Part shown: positions 21,992 to 33,883 of the stretch, in pieces
Layout: each line of letters starts with the position of its first letter
Numbering within the stretch: position 1 is the first letter of the stretch
DNA from: Coix lacryma-jobi var. lacryma-jobi
Lineage: Eukaryota > Streptophyta > Magnoliopsida > Poales > Poaceae
NCBI GenBank assembly: GCA_009763385.1
Contig: CM019827.1
Coordinates: 90,566,314-90,630,313 of the forward strand
Reading direction: 5' to 3'
Length of the DNA stretch: 64,000 bases
Translations under genes and position numbers: made by a program
The notes under the pieces: model-generated
Told to the model about the DNA's origin: nothing
The model's database searches: none
What the model saw: the letters and a program-made list of their open reading frames with translations, nothing else

Positions 21992-24088
21992 ATGGATCGC
22001 GGCGTGGGCAAACCGCCATTTTTCGATGGGACGAACTATGCGTATTGGAAGATACGTATGTCACCCTATCTCGAGAGCATGAGTGCTTTTGTCTGGGAGA
22101 TTTGCAACAAGGATGTTAGGTGGTCTTGGCTGCTCGTGTGACTCAGCTGCAGATTGATGAGCACGATGCCAATAGCCGAGCCCGTAATGCTCTTTTGTCC
22201 TGTTTGAGTGTGTCTGTGTTTGATCGCGTTTCTCATCTCCCCACGGCTCGTGAGATTTGGGCGACCCTCATGCGCTTCCAAGAGGGAACCTCTCAAGTCA
22301 AATCTTGTCTCTACGAGTCGCACAAGCGGGAGTATGAGAACTTTCGATACATGCCTGGCGAGAGCATAGAGAGTTTATTCGCTCGCTTTCAGGTGATTGT
22401 CAACAGGATGAGGGCTAACAAGGAGCTGTTGGCTTTCGACGATCATGAGAGGGCTTTGAAGCTTTTACATACTCTCGATCGGTCGGTGTGGGACTCGAAG
22501 GTTCAGGCGATCATCGAATCACCTAAATATGAGACCCTCACATGCGACGAGCTCTTTAGTAAGCTCAAGTCCAGTGAGATTGACGCCATGACGAGGGCTT
22601 CTTATGAGAATCCTTCTGTCCCGTCGATGGCTTTGCTTTCTGGCTCTTCTGCTAACCCCTCTGGAGGATTTGCACTTTCTTCTCTTCTTTCTGTCACAGA
22701 GGAGCAGCTGGAGTTCATGGGGGATGACGAGTTGGCTTTGCTTGCCAACCGATTCTCGCGGTTCCATAGCAACTGCATGAACCGTCGCTGCGGAGGAGGA
22801 CGCTCTGCATGTTTCGAGTGCGGCGACCCCGACCACTTCATCGCCAACTGTCCCAAGAAGAACAAGCAAGCATTTGGGAAGGGCGATCATGGGCACAAGT
22901 ACGACTTCGGCAAGCGCAGGGAGAAGTACGTCCCCGCGAAGCACAAGCGGAAGGGCATCTTCAACAAGGAGTACATCAAGAAGAAGTACTTGGAGAAGGC
23001 CCAGGTTGAGCAGCGTGCTTTCTTCGCCACACTCAGCGACGTCGACGACTCGAATGACGACTCCTCTTCCTCAAGCGATGACGAGTCTAAGAAGAAGAAG
23101 AAGATCAAGGACAAGCTGAACGACCTCTGCTTCTTCGCCGACAACGAGGGTTTTTGCACCATGGCCCTCGGCAAGGAGGTCGACAGCCAGCTGGAGGAGA
23201 TCCCTTAGAACAACGACGACGACGACACCTCCCAGGTATCTCAGACCCCTGACAAGCTTTCTGCTGAGGTCGAGAAACTTACCGCCGCCCTTCTTAGTCA
23301 AGATAAGCTACTTAGGCATGCTGCTAGGGAGCGGAAGGAGTTTAGGCAGAAGTGGGAGGATACGGTGAAGGAGCTTGAGTCGGTCAACTCCACCGTTGAC
23401 GTAAGTGAGGAGGATGAGTGCGAGATGTGCTCCAAGCACATGACTGACCTTCTCACTTTGAGGGGGAAGTATGTTGCTTTGGTTGGAGAAGTGGATGAGC
23501 TTAGAGCTAGATCCTCAGTGCTTGGTGCAAACAAGTCTTGTGCAGGCTTGAAATCTGAGTCGGCTGAGAAGAATGCCAAGATTGTGTCTCTTGATAAGGC
23601 CAGCTCGGGTAGCACTTGTGTGGCCATGTGTGCTTTCTGTGAGGGCTTGGAGATGGAGATAGCCAATGTGAAGCATGACAAGATGCAAACCAAGGAAGAA
23701 AACACATACCTTGGGACCATCTTTTCATGGGTGTCTAGTGGTGAGCCGCAGCTTGGGATGATGATTGCCCAATTCAAGCGTGCTGCTGGAGGCCCAGGTG
23801 TAGGTTTTGCATAGGGTGTTGAGTTTGCTTCATCTTTTGGTAAGATTGGAGAGTCGAGCGGTCTTAACCTGAGTGAGAAGCCTAACTCCACCACTACTCC
23901 CAAACTGACCAAGATTCCACCCAAAGAGCCTCTCAAGCCTAACACTGAGGATGGGGTGTTTGTTGAACCTCCGAGAGCTCCACCCAAGAAACAGACATGG
24001 GCTCCAAAACCAAACCACCTCAAAAACAAGCTAGACACCATGCCACCTATCCAAGAGGAGCTCATGCCACAGAAAGGCAAAGTGATCC
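21992..24088 (+). pseudogene. Copia A gag, broken and truncated
   Basis: The start is ATG at 21992 (MDRGVGKPPFFDGTNYAYWK). A one-base deletion near 22106 shifts the frame; the capsid region then continues open from 22120 to 23208. It includes a first knuckle CFECGDPDHFIANC (intact C-x2-C-x4-H-x4-C) and an Asp/Ser-rich tract. A TAG follows EEIP at 23206-23208. Coiled-coil and CEMCSKHM segments follow (23365-23814), then a further stop at 23812-23814. The element is cut at 24088 by B, before the second knuckle. Confidence 0.88.
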
Positions 24089-24509
24089 TGAGAACACAAG
24101 GTTGATATGTGCCCTTGTGGTTCCCTTCCTAAGTGATGAGTGATCGATCAATGAGCAACATGTCTCTTGGCTGTGTTGATTTGCAGGTGTGGAGCTCGGG
24201 CAGTGGTCGTAGGTGAGGAGAAGGTCAAGTAGGGACGTGCCGTGCCGACGGACCGGGAGCGGTGAAGGGCGGACGTGGAGCTTGGACCGATGGACCAGGA
24301 GACCTGAGGACCAGCTGTGGTAGCTGGCACGTGGCGTCGACAAGCAAGAGCACATGGGGATATGCGGTGCATCGGCCGAGTCGGGAGGAAGGTGATGGCA
24401 TCGTGACACTTGGCGGGAGGCCGAGAAGGATGGCGAATGCACTGTGTCCCGCGTGGAGGCTGGACATGCTCCGGCATCGGTGCTAGAACTCGGGGTGTGC
24501 GAACCACAT

Positions 24510-24745
24510 CCCGTCTACAGAACGGGTTCGGTAGCTGAGCCTCTAAAAGCTACACTCGACGGTTTCTGAGTTTGGGCCTCAAAACTCGGCGAGGATGGTT
24601 TCCAGGTTTGGGCCTCAAAACCTGGGCACGCGGGTTTCTGAGTTTGGGCCACAAAATTTAGCCTGAGGACAGGTTTCCCGGTTTCTTCCTCAAAACCGGG
24701 GGAAGGCCCAGGTTTCCTAGTTTCGGCCTCAAAACCGGGGGGAGG
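24510..24745. repeat. Hairpin array in the B 5' LTR U3
   Basis: Five units: GAGTTT/AAACTC, CCAGGTTT/AAACCTGG (perfect), a decayed GAGTTT unit, CCCGGTTT/AAACCGGG, and CCTAGTTT/AAACCGGG (decayed 5' arm). The loop is GGGCCTCA or a variant. Confidence 0.8.
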
Positions 24746-24996
24746 TCCGCAAAAAGGACGGTCGATGCGTGGCGGCGTGGAGAGGCTGGCGCGGCGGCGC
24801 AGCTATCCGCGAGGTAGGCGCGGCGGTTGACCGGACGGCACATGGCGGCATCCTGAAGCTTGCGTCGAGGCGAAGCTAAGGATGAGATGGGCGCGTGGCC
24901 GTCGGATCGCGTTCAAGCATAGTTGGACCGGGATACCCCTAGGGTTGGTCGCTTCGCTCTTGTATCTAGGAGTAGAAGGGGATTATTGTTTTAGGC

Positions 24997-25004
24997 TATA
25001 AATA
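24997..25004 (+). promoter_or_regulatory. TATA box of the B 5' LTR
   Basis: TATAAATA in TTAGGCTATAAATAAGGG, followed by a CT-rich tract (CTCTCTCTCTCTAG near 25065). The 3' LTR keeps the same box at 49805-49812. Confidence 0.7.
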
Positions 25005-25607
25005 AGGGAGGCACCCCTCCTCTCTCTCCATCATTGCAGTCATTTGTTCCTAGCACTCTCTCTCTCTAGCCCTCGCTTAGGTTCTAATCATACCTCGCTG
25101 CAAGCGATCCGCAGAGACGGAAATCATACCTCTGTGTATTTGGATCTTTTGAGGAAACGAGACCGTATTCTCGTTGTCTCCACGTGTGGAGGAGTTTTTG
25201 GCTGAAATCAATTCGTGTCTTGTGTGTTTTGTTCTTCAGGTTTTGGTTTTGCATCTCCTGGAGATTTGCCTCGTTCTCCCTCTCCACGAGATGATTTTCG
25301 ATTCCACTTAAATCAATTTGTTCTTGGTCGTGAGCTCCTTCCTTCTACCTAAGGAATTCTCTCCTAACCTCACGAATCCATAGATCGGGTTGATTTCGTG
25401 TTCGTTCTTCGTTCTTCCCCCTTTTTCGATGATCCACGAATCTCTCTTGATTAACTTGGTTTGGTGCGATGATTTCTTAGGATTAGCACCCCAATACATA
25501 GAGGATCACCTGGGAGAAGTTTGATCGAAGCCCCTTTTGATTTGGTTGAAGTTTGATCGAATTGGCTTTTGTCCCGAGCAGTTTTTTTGCTCTCTGTTCA
25601 TCCACGG

Positions 25608-25865
25608 ATAGTCCGTGCCCCCAGTGGCGGACAGTCCGGGGATCGGGGTTGGTCAGGTCAGATAGGCGCAGTCCCCTGATTGTTCACTGTCGAGTGAACG
25701 GCGGACAGTCCGCGTTACAAACCCGCGGACAGTCCGGGACCTGTCCAGCAGACTTACAACACTGTTGAGTTTTTGCGTTTTTGCCGGCGAACAGTCCAGC
25801 TCCTAGTCGCGGACAGTCCGGGACTTAACGGTGGACAATCCAGGACTCTGACCGCGGACAGTCCG
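25608..25865. repeat. Palindrome cluster in the B 5' LTR
   Basis: Copies of GCGGACAGTCCG(C/G) and decayed forms such as GCGAACAGTCCAG, 20-60 bp apart. The 3' LTR (50408-50685) preserves more intact copies. Confidence 0.85.
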
Positions 25866-26098
25866 CAAATCTGCTGATTGTGCTGTTTTGCTCCGTGGCT
25901 TCGGCAGTTGGTTTTGGGGTTTCTCCGGAGGTTCCGCTGTACCACTAGGACATCTCCTAGGGTATCCACCTACTCGTAAGTCATTTCGAGTCTTCACTTT
26001 TGGGTGACTTTCTGGGACAAGGGTCATACTATTCACGAGTTGAATTTGAGGCTCCCATTCACCCCCCCCCCCTCTGGTCGCTAATCCGGTCCTTCAAT

Positions 26099-26110
26099 TG
26101 GTATCGGAGG
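26099..26110 (+). other. Primer binding site of Copia B
   Basis: TGGTATCGGAGG, two bases after the LTR end; the last base differs from A and D. Confidence 0.85.
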
Positions 26111-26159
26111 CGGTTAAGGATCTTCTCTACCTTAATCGGTTTCGGATCCTAAGGGCGAC

Positions 26160-28906
26160 ATGGATCGAGGGCACGGCAAGGCTCCCTATTTCGATGGGAC
26201 GAACTATCCCTATTGGAAGATTCGGATGCGTGCTTATCTCAACAGCATCGGATCTTCCGTCTGGGAAATATGCGAGAATGCTGAGTATGTAGTCCTTGCG
26301 GCTCGTGTGGGTCAGATCCAGATTGACCAACACGAGGCCAACTCCAAGGCTCGTAATGCTCTTCTGGCCAGCATCTCCCTTCCTGAGTTCAAACGTGTCT
26401 CTGAGCTTGAGACGGCATGAGAGATCTAGGTGAAGCTTCAGAGCTATCACGAGGGGACCGCTCAGGTCAAGACCAGACTCTTCGAGACCTACAAGCGAGA
26501 GTAAGAGAACTTTGTTCAGTTGGAGGGAGAGACGATTGACACCATGTTCGCTCGTTTCCAAACGATTGTGAACAAGATGTGTGCCAATCGGGCTAACCTA
26601 CCCTATGACGATCATGAGAGGGCTCTCAAGTTGCTATACGCCCTAGATCGGAGGGTATGGGAGGTGAAGGTGTCGACCATCATAGAGTCTCCATCTTATG
26701 ACACCCTCACCGTGGACGAGCTGTTCAGTAAGCTCAAGTCCATCGAGATCGATCACCTGACTCAGGCCAAGCTGAAGAACCCATCTTCACATACCATGGC
26801 TTTGGTCTCAGGCACAGGTGGATCGATCTTCTCTGCTGACGCTTCACCTCCTCTGTTTTCTTTGTCTTCTTTGCTTACAGTTACGGAGGAGCAGTTGGAG
26901 GCGGTTGGAGACGACGAGCTCGCCCTCGTCATCACCCGGTTCTCGCGGTTTCACAACAACCGCCTGAATCGCCGGTGTGGTGGCGCACGCGAGGGCTGCT
27001 ACAAGTGTGGTGATCTAGACCACTTCATGGCGAACTGCCCCAAGAACGACAAGACCTTCCCCGGCAAGAACCGCAACTCCAGGTGCATGGGCAAGCCGGA
27101 GAACAAGGCCGGGAAGAAGAAGAAGGGCGGCTACCGCCAAGAGGACATGGAGAAGGCTTTCGACGCCAGTCGGCGTGCCTTCCTTGCCACCTTCAACGAT
27201 GGCGAGAAGACCTCCGACGGCGACTCCAGCGACGATGGGTCCGAGCACAAGACTGAAGAACGCTTCAACGGACTCTGCTTCTTCGACAAATCCTCCAAGG
27301 GTCTTTGCACCATGGCCTTGGACGAAGAGGACTGCAAGTGCCAGGACAAGGACGCCGACACCGACGATGACGATGACGACGACGCTTCTGAGGTATCAAA
27401 TTCTTCTCTTGTCGATCGTCTTACCGGTGAGCGTGATTCCCTTGTCGACATAGTTCTCGGTCAGGATAAGCAACTCAAGCGAGCTATCCGAGAGCGCAAT
27501 GAGTTTAAAGCTAAGATGAATGATGCACTTAAGGAGCTTAAGGTTGCTAGGTCCGAGGTGAAGGTGATCGATGAGGAGGAGTGTGAGGAGTGCACGATGC
27601 ATATGACAAACTTTGCCACCCTACAAACCAAGTATGCCTCTTTGATTGAGGTGTATGATGAGCTGAAGAGTAGGCTAGACTTGGTGGGTGATTGCAAAGA
27701 GTGTCCCTCCCTGAAGAAGGAGCTGGAGGAAGTGAAGGCAAGGCCTTCTTTGTTGGGTGCGTGCAAGCTTTGCCCTAGCTTGCGAACCGAGTTGGCAGAA
27801 GTTAGTGCCAAGCTTGCTGAAGCCATGAAGGTCAGCTCAGTTAGCACCTTGTCCGCTCCATGTGAGCGATGCGTGGGGATGGAGCTTGAGATTGCCAACT
27901 GTCGGCATGACAGAATGCAAACCGAGGAGGAAAACACATACCTTCGGTCCATCCTGAGTTGGGTGTCATGCAGTGAGCCGCAGTTGGGCATGATGATCAG
28001 TTAGTTCAAGAGGGAACTGATTGCTCGGGAGTAGGCTCTGGTTCAGGTGGGAAGGGCGCTAGTATCTTTGGCAAGATTAGTGAGTTTAGCGGAGTGAACC
28101 CGAGAGAGAAGCCATCCGCTATCCCTAAGCTTACCAAGATCACCCCACCTGAGCCTCCCAAACCTATCACCAAGGATGGTATCCTTGATGAACCTCCCAA
28201 GGCTCCACCTCGCAAGCAAGTGTGGATTCCCAAACCTAACCATCTTAGGAACACACTTGACACCCTTCCTGACGTTTCTAGTGATCCCCTTCCGAGAGGC
28301 AAGCAGCCAACCAGTGTGAACAACCCTCGCAACTTTAGGAACCAGCAACCCAAGAGATTGGTGAGGTTTGAGTGCGAGTACTGTCACCGTGAGGGTCACC
28401 TAGCTGAGTTTTGCTTTCGGTGGAAGAGAGACGCTAGGAAGGAGTTGGAGCTGATCAACCAGGCCAGGCACCACCCTCTCCATGGGGTGCAAGGTCGGGG
28501 AGTTCAGAGGCAGGGCGCTAGGCCTGGAGGTGCACCTCCTTAGGTTGCTAGGCCCCAGGCAGCAAGACCATGGGGAGGTGGTCGTGCTCATCGCGGTTCC
28601 GGTCGTCCTCAATACGACTGTGAGCCGGGTGTAAGAGGCTTTGCTGCTCAGTCCCATAGCAGACCACCTTTTCAGTATGGTGGTGATCGCTTTGCTCAAA
28701 TGGGACAAGTAGGTCAGTTTGGAGGCTTTCCGTTCAATAGCGGACCACCCTTTCAGGTCGGTGGTGATCGCTATCCACCCATGGGACGAGGACAACCTGG
28801 TGTTGCTGCTAACACTTTTTCTGGGCCTATGACACAGCACTGGTATCCTTCTCAGTATACTAACCCCAGTGTTGTGCCATACGCTCACTTCCTGCTTTTC
28901 TATTGA
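26160..28906 (+). pseudogene. Copia B gag, broken
   Basis: The start is ATG at 26160 (MDRGHGKAPYFDGTNY), the same as A and D. Three stops lie in 26418-26505. The rest runs open from 26520 to 28004, with the capsid-like region (RANLPYDDHERALKLLYAL), knuckle 1 CYKCGDLDHFMANC, an Asp-rich tract and coiled coils with repeated CxxC pairs. The stop after GMMIS (28002-28004) and others to 28093 precede an open 28094-28543 with knuckle 2 CEYCHREGHLAEFC. A Gly/Arg/Gln-rich tail ends at TGA 28904-28906. That TGA overlaps the pol ATG as TGATG. Confidence 0.88.
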
Positions 28907-30392
28907 TGCAGGAACTTCATTTGGAGAACATGTGGCTCATGGATTCCGGGTGTTTGCGCCACATGACCGAAAAGAAGGAATGGTTCTCCAGCCTTAGCCC
29001 CGTGATGCACAAGGAGTACATCACTTTCGGGGATAATAGTAGAGGTAAGGTTGTTTCTCATGGAGCTATTCGGCTCAATGAGAACTTTGTTCTTAAGGAT
29101 GTTGCTTTGGTTTCGAACTTGCATTACAATCTGCTTTCTGTTTCGCAACTTCTTGAGGATGATTGTGAAGTGCGCTTTAAGAAGGGTATGAGTCATGTTT
29201 TAGACCCTCGGAGAGATCTTATTTGATGGATTGTCCCTTTTGGCCGTGTTTTCAGAGCCGACTTTTCTCGTTCTTTCGGCTCTGCTAGATGTTTGATGGC
29301 TGGTCCTTCTTCTGATTTGTGGAAGTGGCATAGGAGGCTCGGTCACTTGAGTTTTGACTTGCTTGCAAGACTTAGCTCACTTGGCCTAATCCAAGGATTG
29401 CCCAAGCTTAAGTTTCAGAAGGACCTTGTTTGCCATCCTTGTCGTCACGGGAAGATGGTTGCTGCTTCCCACCCACCTGTTAACCAGGTGATGACCAAGC
29501 CACCCGGCGAGCTCTTTCACATGGACACAGTTGGTCCAGCTCGGGTTTGCTCAGCGGGTGGGAAGTGGTACGTTCTAGTGATCGTTGATGATTTTTCGAG
29601 GTACTCTTGGGTATTTTTCATGGAGGGAAAGGATGAAGCTTTTTCTTTTGCTCGTGATTTGATTTTGAGGTTTAAAACTGAGTTTCCCCTAATACCATTA
29701 GAGCTATTCGTATTGATAATGGTACTGAGTTTGATAACTCTCAGTTTTCCTCTTTTTGTTCTTCTAATGGAATCGAGCATTAGTTTTCTTCTCCTTATGT
29801 TCCTCAGCAGAACGGTGTTGTTGAGCGCAAGAACCGAACCCTTGTTGAGATGGCCAGGACGATGCTCGATGAGCATAGGACTCCTAGGCATTTTTGGGCC
29901 AAGGCGATCAACACCGCCTGCCATGTTTCAAATCGCATCTTTCTTCGAGCTTTCATGAATAAGACTTCTTATGAGTTGCGTTTTGGATGGATACCCAAGG
30001 TGTCTCATTTTTGGGTGTTTGGGTGTAAGTGCTTCATCCTGAAGCAAGGCAATTTGGATAAATTTGAATCTCGCTCTGCTGATGGGGTGTTTCTTGGTTA
30101 TGCTTCTTATTCACGTGCTTATCGAGTTCTTAACCTGGAAACTAACCAGATAGTGGAGACCTGTGAGGTCACATTTGACGAGACTATGCCTTGTGTTTCT
30201 TCTGTTTTTGATGTTGCAGGAGAACAGGAGCTGGGAGAGACTATCTTTGTGGAGGAGGAGCAGGAGAATGCCGATTGGGGTGATCCTGAGCCACCTCTGG
30301 CTGCCCCCGTCGACCCTGCGACGTCTACTTCAGCTCGAGGACCCGATCCCATGACATCTTCTTCTTGGGGTCCTCTAGAGCCACCTCTCTAG
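28906..30392 (+). pseudogene. Copia B pol: protease and integrase
   Basis: ATG at 28906-28908 overlaps the gag stop. Protease active site: WLMDSGCLRHMT (DSG). GAG-pre-integrase and zinc finger: WHRRLGHLSF with CHPCRHGK. The integrase core has its first Asp in VDDFSRYSW, second in RIDNGTEFDN (after a one-base shift near 29690), and Glu in QQNGVVERKNRTL. The C-terminal part has FGCKCFILKQGNLDKFESRSADG. Breaks are TGA at 29224-29226, the frameshift, and TAG at 30390-30392. All three DDE residues are still encoded. Confidence 0.9.
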
Positions 30393-32111
30393 TGAGCACC
30401 TGCTACACCTAAAGGAGCGACTGCATCGGGCGAGGGGGAGGCGGCTTCGGCGAGGCAAGCGCCCCGAAACGTTCAGCAAGTTCACCCCCCGTGGCAGATG
30501 ATCGGCGGCATCGACCAGCGAGTCACGCGGTCGCGAGCGTATGAAATCTCTCACTTTGCTCATTCTGCATTTGTTGCTTCTTTTGAGCCCAAAGATGTTG
30601 GACACACACTTTCCGATTCTAACTGGGTCAATGCCATGCATGAGGAGTTAGAAAACTTTGAGCGAAACCAAGTTTGGACCTTAGTTCCACCTCCACCACA
30701 ATGCCACCCTATAGGCACCAAATGGGTTTTCAAAAACAAAGAGGGTGAGGATGGGATGGTAGTGAGGAACAAGGCTAGACTAGTAGCCCAGGGTTTCTGC
30801 CAGAAAGAGGGAATAGACTATGAGGAAACCTTTGCCCCTGTAGCCCGTTTAGAAGCCATTAGAATCCTTCTAGCCTTTGCTGCTTCGAAGGGTTTTAAGC
30901 TTTACCAGATGGATGTCAAGAGTGCCTTCTTGAATGGGTATATAGAGGAAGAGGTTTATGTTAGGCAACCCCCTGGCTTTGAGGATCCCAAGTTTCCAAA
31001 CCATGTTTATAAACTTTCAAAAGCTTTGTATGGTTTGAAACAAGCCCCGAGAGCGTGGTATGATCGTTTGAAAACCTTTTTGCTCTCCAAGGGTTTTAAA
31101 ATGGGATGGGTCGATAGAACTCTGTTTCTCCTCAAGCAAGGCAACGATACCCTGTTAGTCCAGATTTACGTGGATGACATCATCTTTGGTGGCTCTTCTC
31201 ATGCGCTTGTTGCCAAGTTTGCAGATACTATGAGTAGGGAGTTCGAGATGAGTATGATGGGCGAGTTGACTTTCTTCCTCGGGTTGCAAATTAAGCAAAC
31301 CCGAGATGGGACATTTGTGCATCAAGGAAAATACACGAAGGATATCCTGAAGAAATTCGACATGGGCGAGGCCAAGCCTCTTACGACACCCATGCCGGCA
31401 ACTGCGGCGATGGACGCGGACTAGGACGGAGAGCCGGTTGACCAGAAGGAGTACAGAAGCATGATTGGCTCACTTCTGCACCTGACAGCGACGAGGCCGG
31501 ATATACAGTTTTCTGTGTGTCTGTCCGCTCGTTTTCAGGCGTCCCCTCGGACTTCCCACAAGCAAGCGGTCAAGCGCATCATGAGGTACCTCCGATACAC
31601 TCCTGAGTTCGGACTTTGGTATTCTTCTTCTTCGACTCTCTCGCTTTGTGGTTATTTCGATGCAGATTTTGCTGGCTATCGGCTTGAGCACAAGTCTACT
31701 TATGGGACTTGTCAGTTTCTTGGCTCTTCTTTGGTCTCGTGGTCTTCCCGCAAGCAATCGAACGTAGCTCAGTCTACTACTGAAGCCGAGTATGTTGCCG
31801 CTGCTTCTTGTGCTTCGCAGCTTTTATGGATGGTTGCTACATTGCGTGACTTTGGTCTAGATTTCAGTCAGGTCCCTTTGCTTTGCGACAGCACTTCTGC
31901 CATTAGTGTAGCAAAGAACCTTGTTCTTCACTCCAAGACCAAACACATCGATATTCGCTTTCACTTTCTTCGTGATCACTATGAGAAAGGCGACTTTGAT
32001 CTTAGGCATGTAGACACCCATAACCAGGTTGCGGATATTTTCACCAAGCCTTTGGATCTCTCAACTTTTGCTCGGTTGAGAGGTGAGCTTGGTGTGTGTT
32101 TCCCCTTTTAA
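30393..32111 (+). pseudogene. Copia B pol: reverse transcriptase and RNase H
   Basis: From 30498 the frame is open and contains the RVT_2 start (NWVNAMHEELENFERNQVW), the palm segment QMDVKSAFLNGYIEEEVYV, and the catalytic YVDD (IYVDDIIFGGSS near 31165-31200). One TAG at 31422-31424 interrupts before MIGSLLHLTATRPDIQF. The RNase H part has DADFAG, STTEAEYVA, CDSTSAI and the closing FTKPLD, ending TAA 32109-32111. With one stop over 1.6 kb, this is the best-preserved Copia RT here. Confidence 0.92.
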
Positions 32112-33870
32112 ATGGGGGAAGCATTTTGTTTTTGTACAATAGACTGACTTTCTGATCCGTTTTGTTTTTGGGTCTTGAGTCTTTTCTGTTTTTATTTTGG
32201 CTCCAATTCTGACTTCATCATGTAATCATCTTACATTTTCGAGCTTCATGTCTATATTCCTTAAAATGAATTTATGCTCTGATTAGTGTATGCTTCGATG
32301 ATATATGATGATGCTTGTAGCTTAGGCTCTCCTTAATCAATACTACATTCTGTGAGCTAAGCTAATTTTTCAGAACGATGAACATGCTTAATGAACTAAA
32401 AATTTGATACATGTTCACCATTGAGTTTGGCAACTAGCATGTATAGGATGTGTTGAGTTCACTTGAGCTATTTCATATATGCTAGGTTGCTATGTCTCTA
32501 GTTCTGAGTCTTTCACTTGCTTGGATTGTTCATATTCTGTTTAAACTGAACCAAGTATTAGTGAATTGAACAGATCGAGAAGGGATTGCTTTGTCAACAC
32601 AACACGGTATTGAGACTGTCTCTCATAGCACCTTGAGTTAAACTTGAGCCGTGTAGTGTAAGACCAAAACCGATGTTTTAAGCTTCCGATTGCATATGCA
32701 TAGGCTTAGCACGGTTGAAAAGTTAGGCAATGACAAGCTTTCAACCTCTCGCAATCATATGCTGAATTTAAACTTGTGTTAATAACCGCTGCAAATTCTC
32801 CGATAAAATCTGAAAACACAAGTCTATGTTTCATTCTATAGCATGCTGATTGAACTTTGCTAGGGGTAGTTAACTTTGCATACATGTTTAGCACTTGTTG
32901 GACTTCCTGTCTCTACATGTTCAGTGCTATTTTGATGGTGAACCTCCTTTCTGAATGGCTTAAAACTGCTCACTTGGCTTATGCTTTCATATCTTGTTTT
33001 TGGTGATCAGTTTGAGCCTTTGCTAGCACGTTTGTATGTTGCTGTGTAGTCGGATCAGCACTCATTAGAGCATTCTTTCACTTTTTCGAGTATATACCTG
33101 AAGCTGCTAACATGCATTTTTGACTCATGTGCATTTGCTTGACTCCGAAAGGCATGACCTAGCTCCGTCTTTCTTACTTGAATCCTTTATCCCTTCTCTT
33201 TTGATTGCGAATTGCCCCCAAGGGGGAGATTTGGGGGAAAATGTCGAAAATGTCTTTTTATGGTGACAATTTGCAATTTATGCTTCACTTGTTGAGGGGG
33301 AGTTCTTTGAGTGAGGGGGAGTTTGTCTGTCTGCTCCGAGTCGGTTTTGTTTGGTATCGATCTTCTCAGCTAGTTGCGTCGAGCCTCCTTGCCTCTGTCT
33401 TGAGGGACTAGTTGTCTTCATCATATTTTGATGGTTCTTGATTGGTATCGGGCTTACTGCTGGTTGTGTTGAGCCTTTGTGCCTCTATATTGAGGGACTA
33501 GCAGTAGCTACTTCTTATGCAGTCTTCATTTGGTTTCAAGCTTTCAGCTAGTGGTGTTGAGCCCCTTCTGCCTCTTCTTGAGGACTAGCTTGTTTCTGAC
33601 TTGGTTGCATCGAGCCGTTGCGCATGTCTTTGGGAACAAAGTCTTGTGCTTTGATTTTGATCGAGTTTTGCTATCTGATGAGTTGTTGCTCCGATCTTTT
33701 GCTTGGTTGTGTCGAACCGTTGCCCATGTCTTTGGGGACCAAGCTTCGCTTATCTCGATTTGTTCTTCTTTGGCCTTTTCTCTGGCTTTCGAACATTTCG
33801 AGTGAGTTTTCTCCTTCTACCTAATTCTGCTTTCTTTGGTTACGGTTACTATGAGTTGACGATGCACTCA
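32112..33870 (+). other. Copia B 3' non-coding region
   Basis: 1.76 kb between pol and the polypurine tract with no coding similarity. It begins with a GGGGGAAGC tract (32114-32122), is T-rich, and carries extra PPT-like tracts at 33220-33243, 33293-33302 and 33313-33321. It then holds a five-unit hairpin array. C has the matching region at 52827-54332. Confidence 0.7.
33370..33744 (+). repeat. Hairpin array in the B 3' region
   Basis: Five units share a loop like TTG-GTCGAGCC-TTGCC-ATGTCTTTGGGG. Stems: CTAGT/ACTAG (33370-33374 with 33407-33411), CTGCTGGT/ACTAGCAG (33457-33464 with 33497-33504, one G-T pair), AGCTAGT/ACTAGCT (33546-33552 with 33584-33590), CTTGGTT/AACAAAG (33600-33606 with 33635-33641, one mismatch) and GCTTGGT/ACCAAGC (33701-33707 with 33738-33744). 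Confidence 0.75.
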
Positions 33871-33883
33871 TCAAGGGGGAGAT
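33871..33883 (+). other. Polypurine tract of Copia B
   Basis: TCAAGGGGGAGAT sits directly before the 3' LTR start TGAGAACAC. Confidence 0.85.

Larger units (their letters stand above)
24089..26096 (+). mobile_element. Copia B 5' LTR
   Basis: 2,008 bp, TGAGAACACAAGGTTG...CCGGTCCTTCA. The left flank is gatcc (24084-24088) in A. The start matches the 3' LTR at 33884. It is a diverged sister family of A, C and D, with the same U5 end, hairpin-array layout (24510-24745) and palindromes, but a different U3 start. TATA box at 24997-25004. Confidence 0.92.

Noticed and set aside
23365..24080. Minus-strand ORF of 260 codons across the A gag 3' part
   Set aside because: It is the shadow of the gag coding strand; the plus-strand frame matches B, C and D gag.
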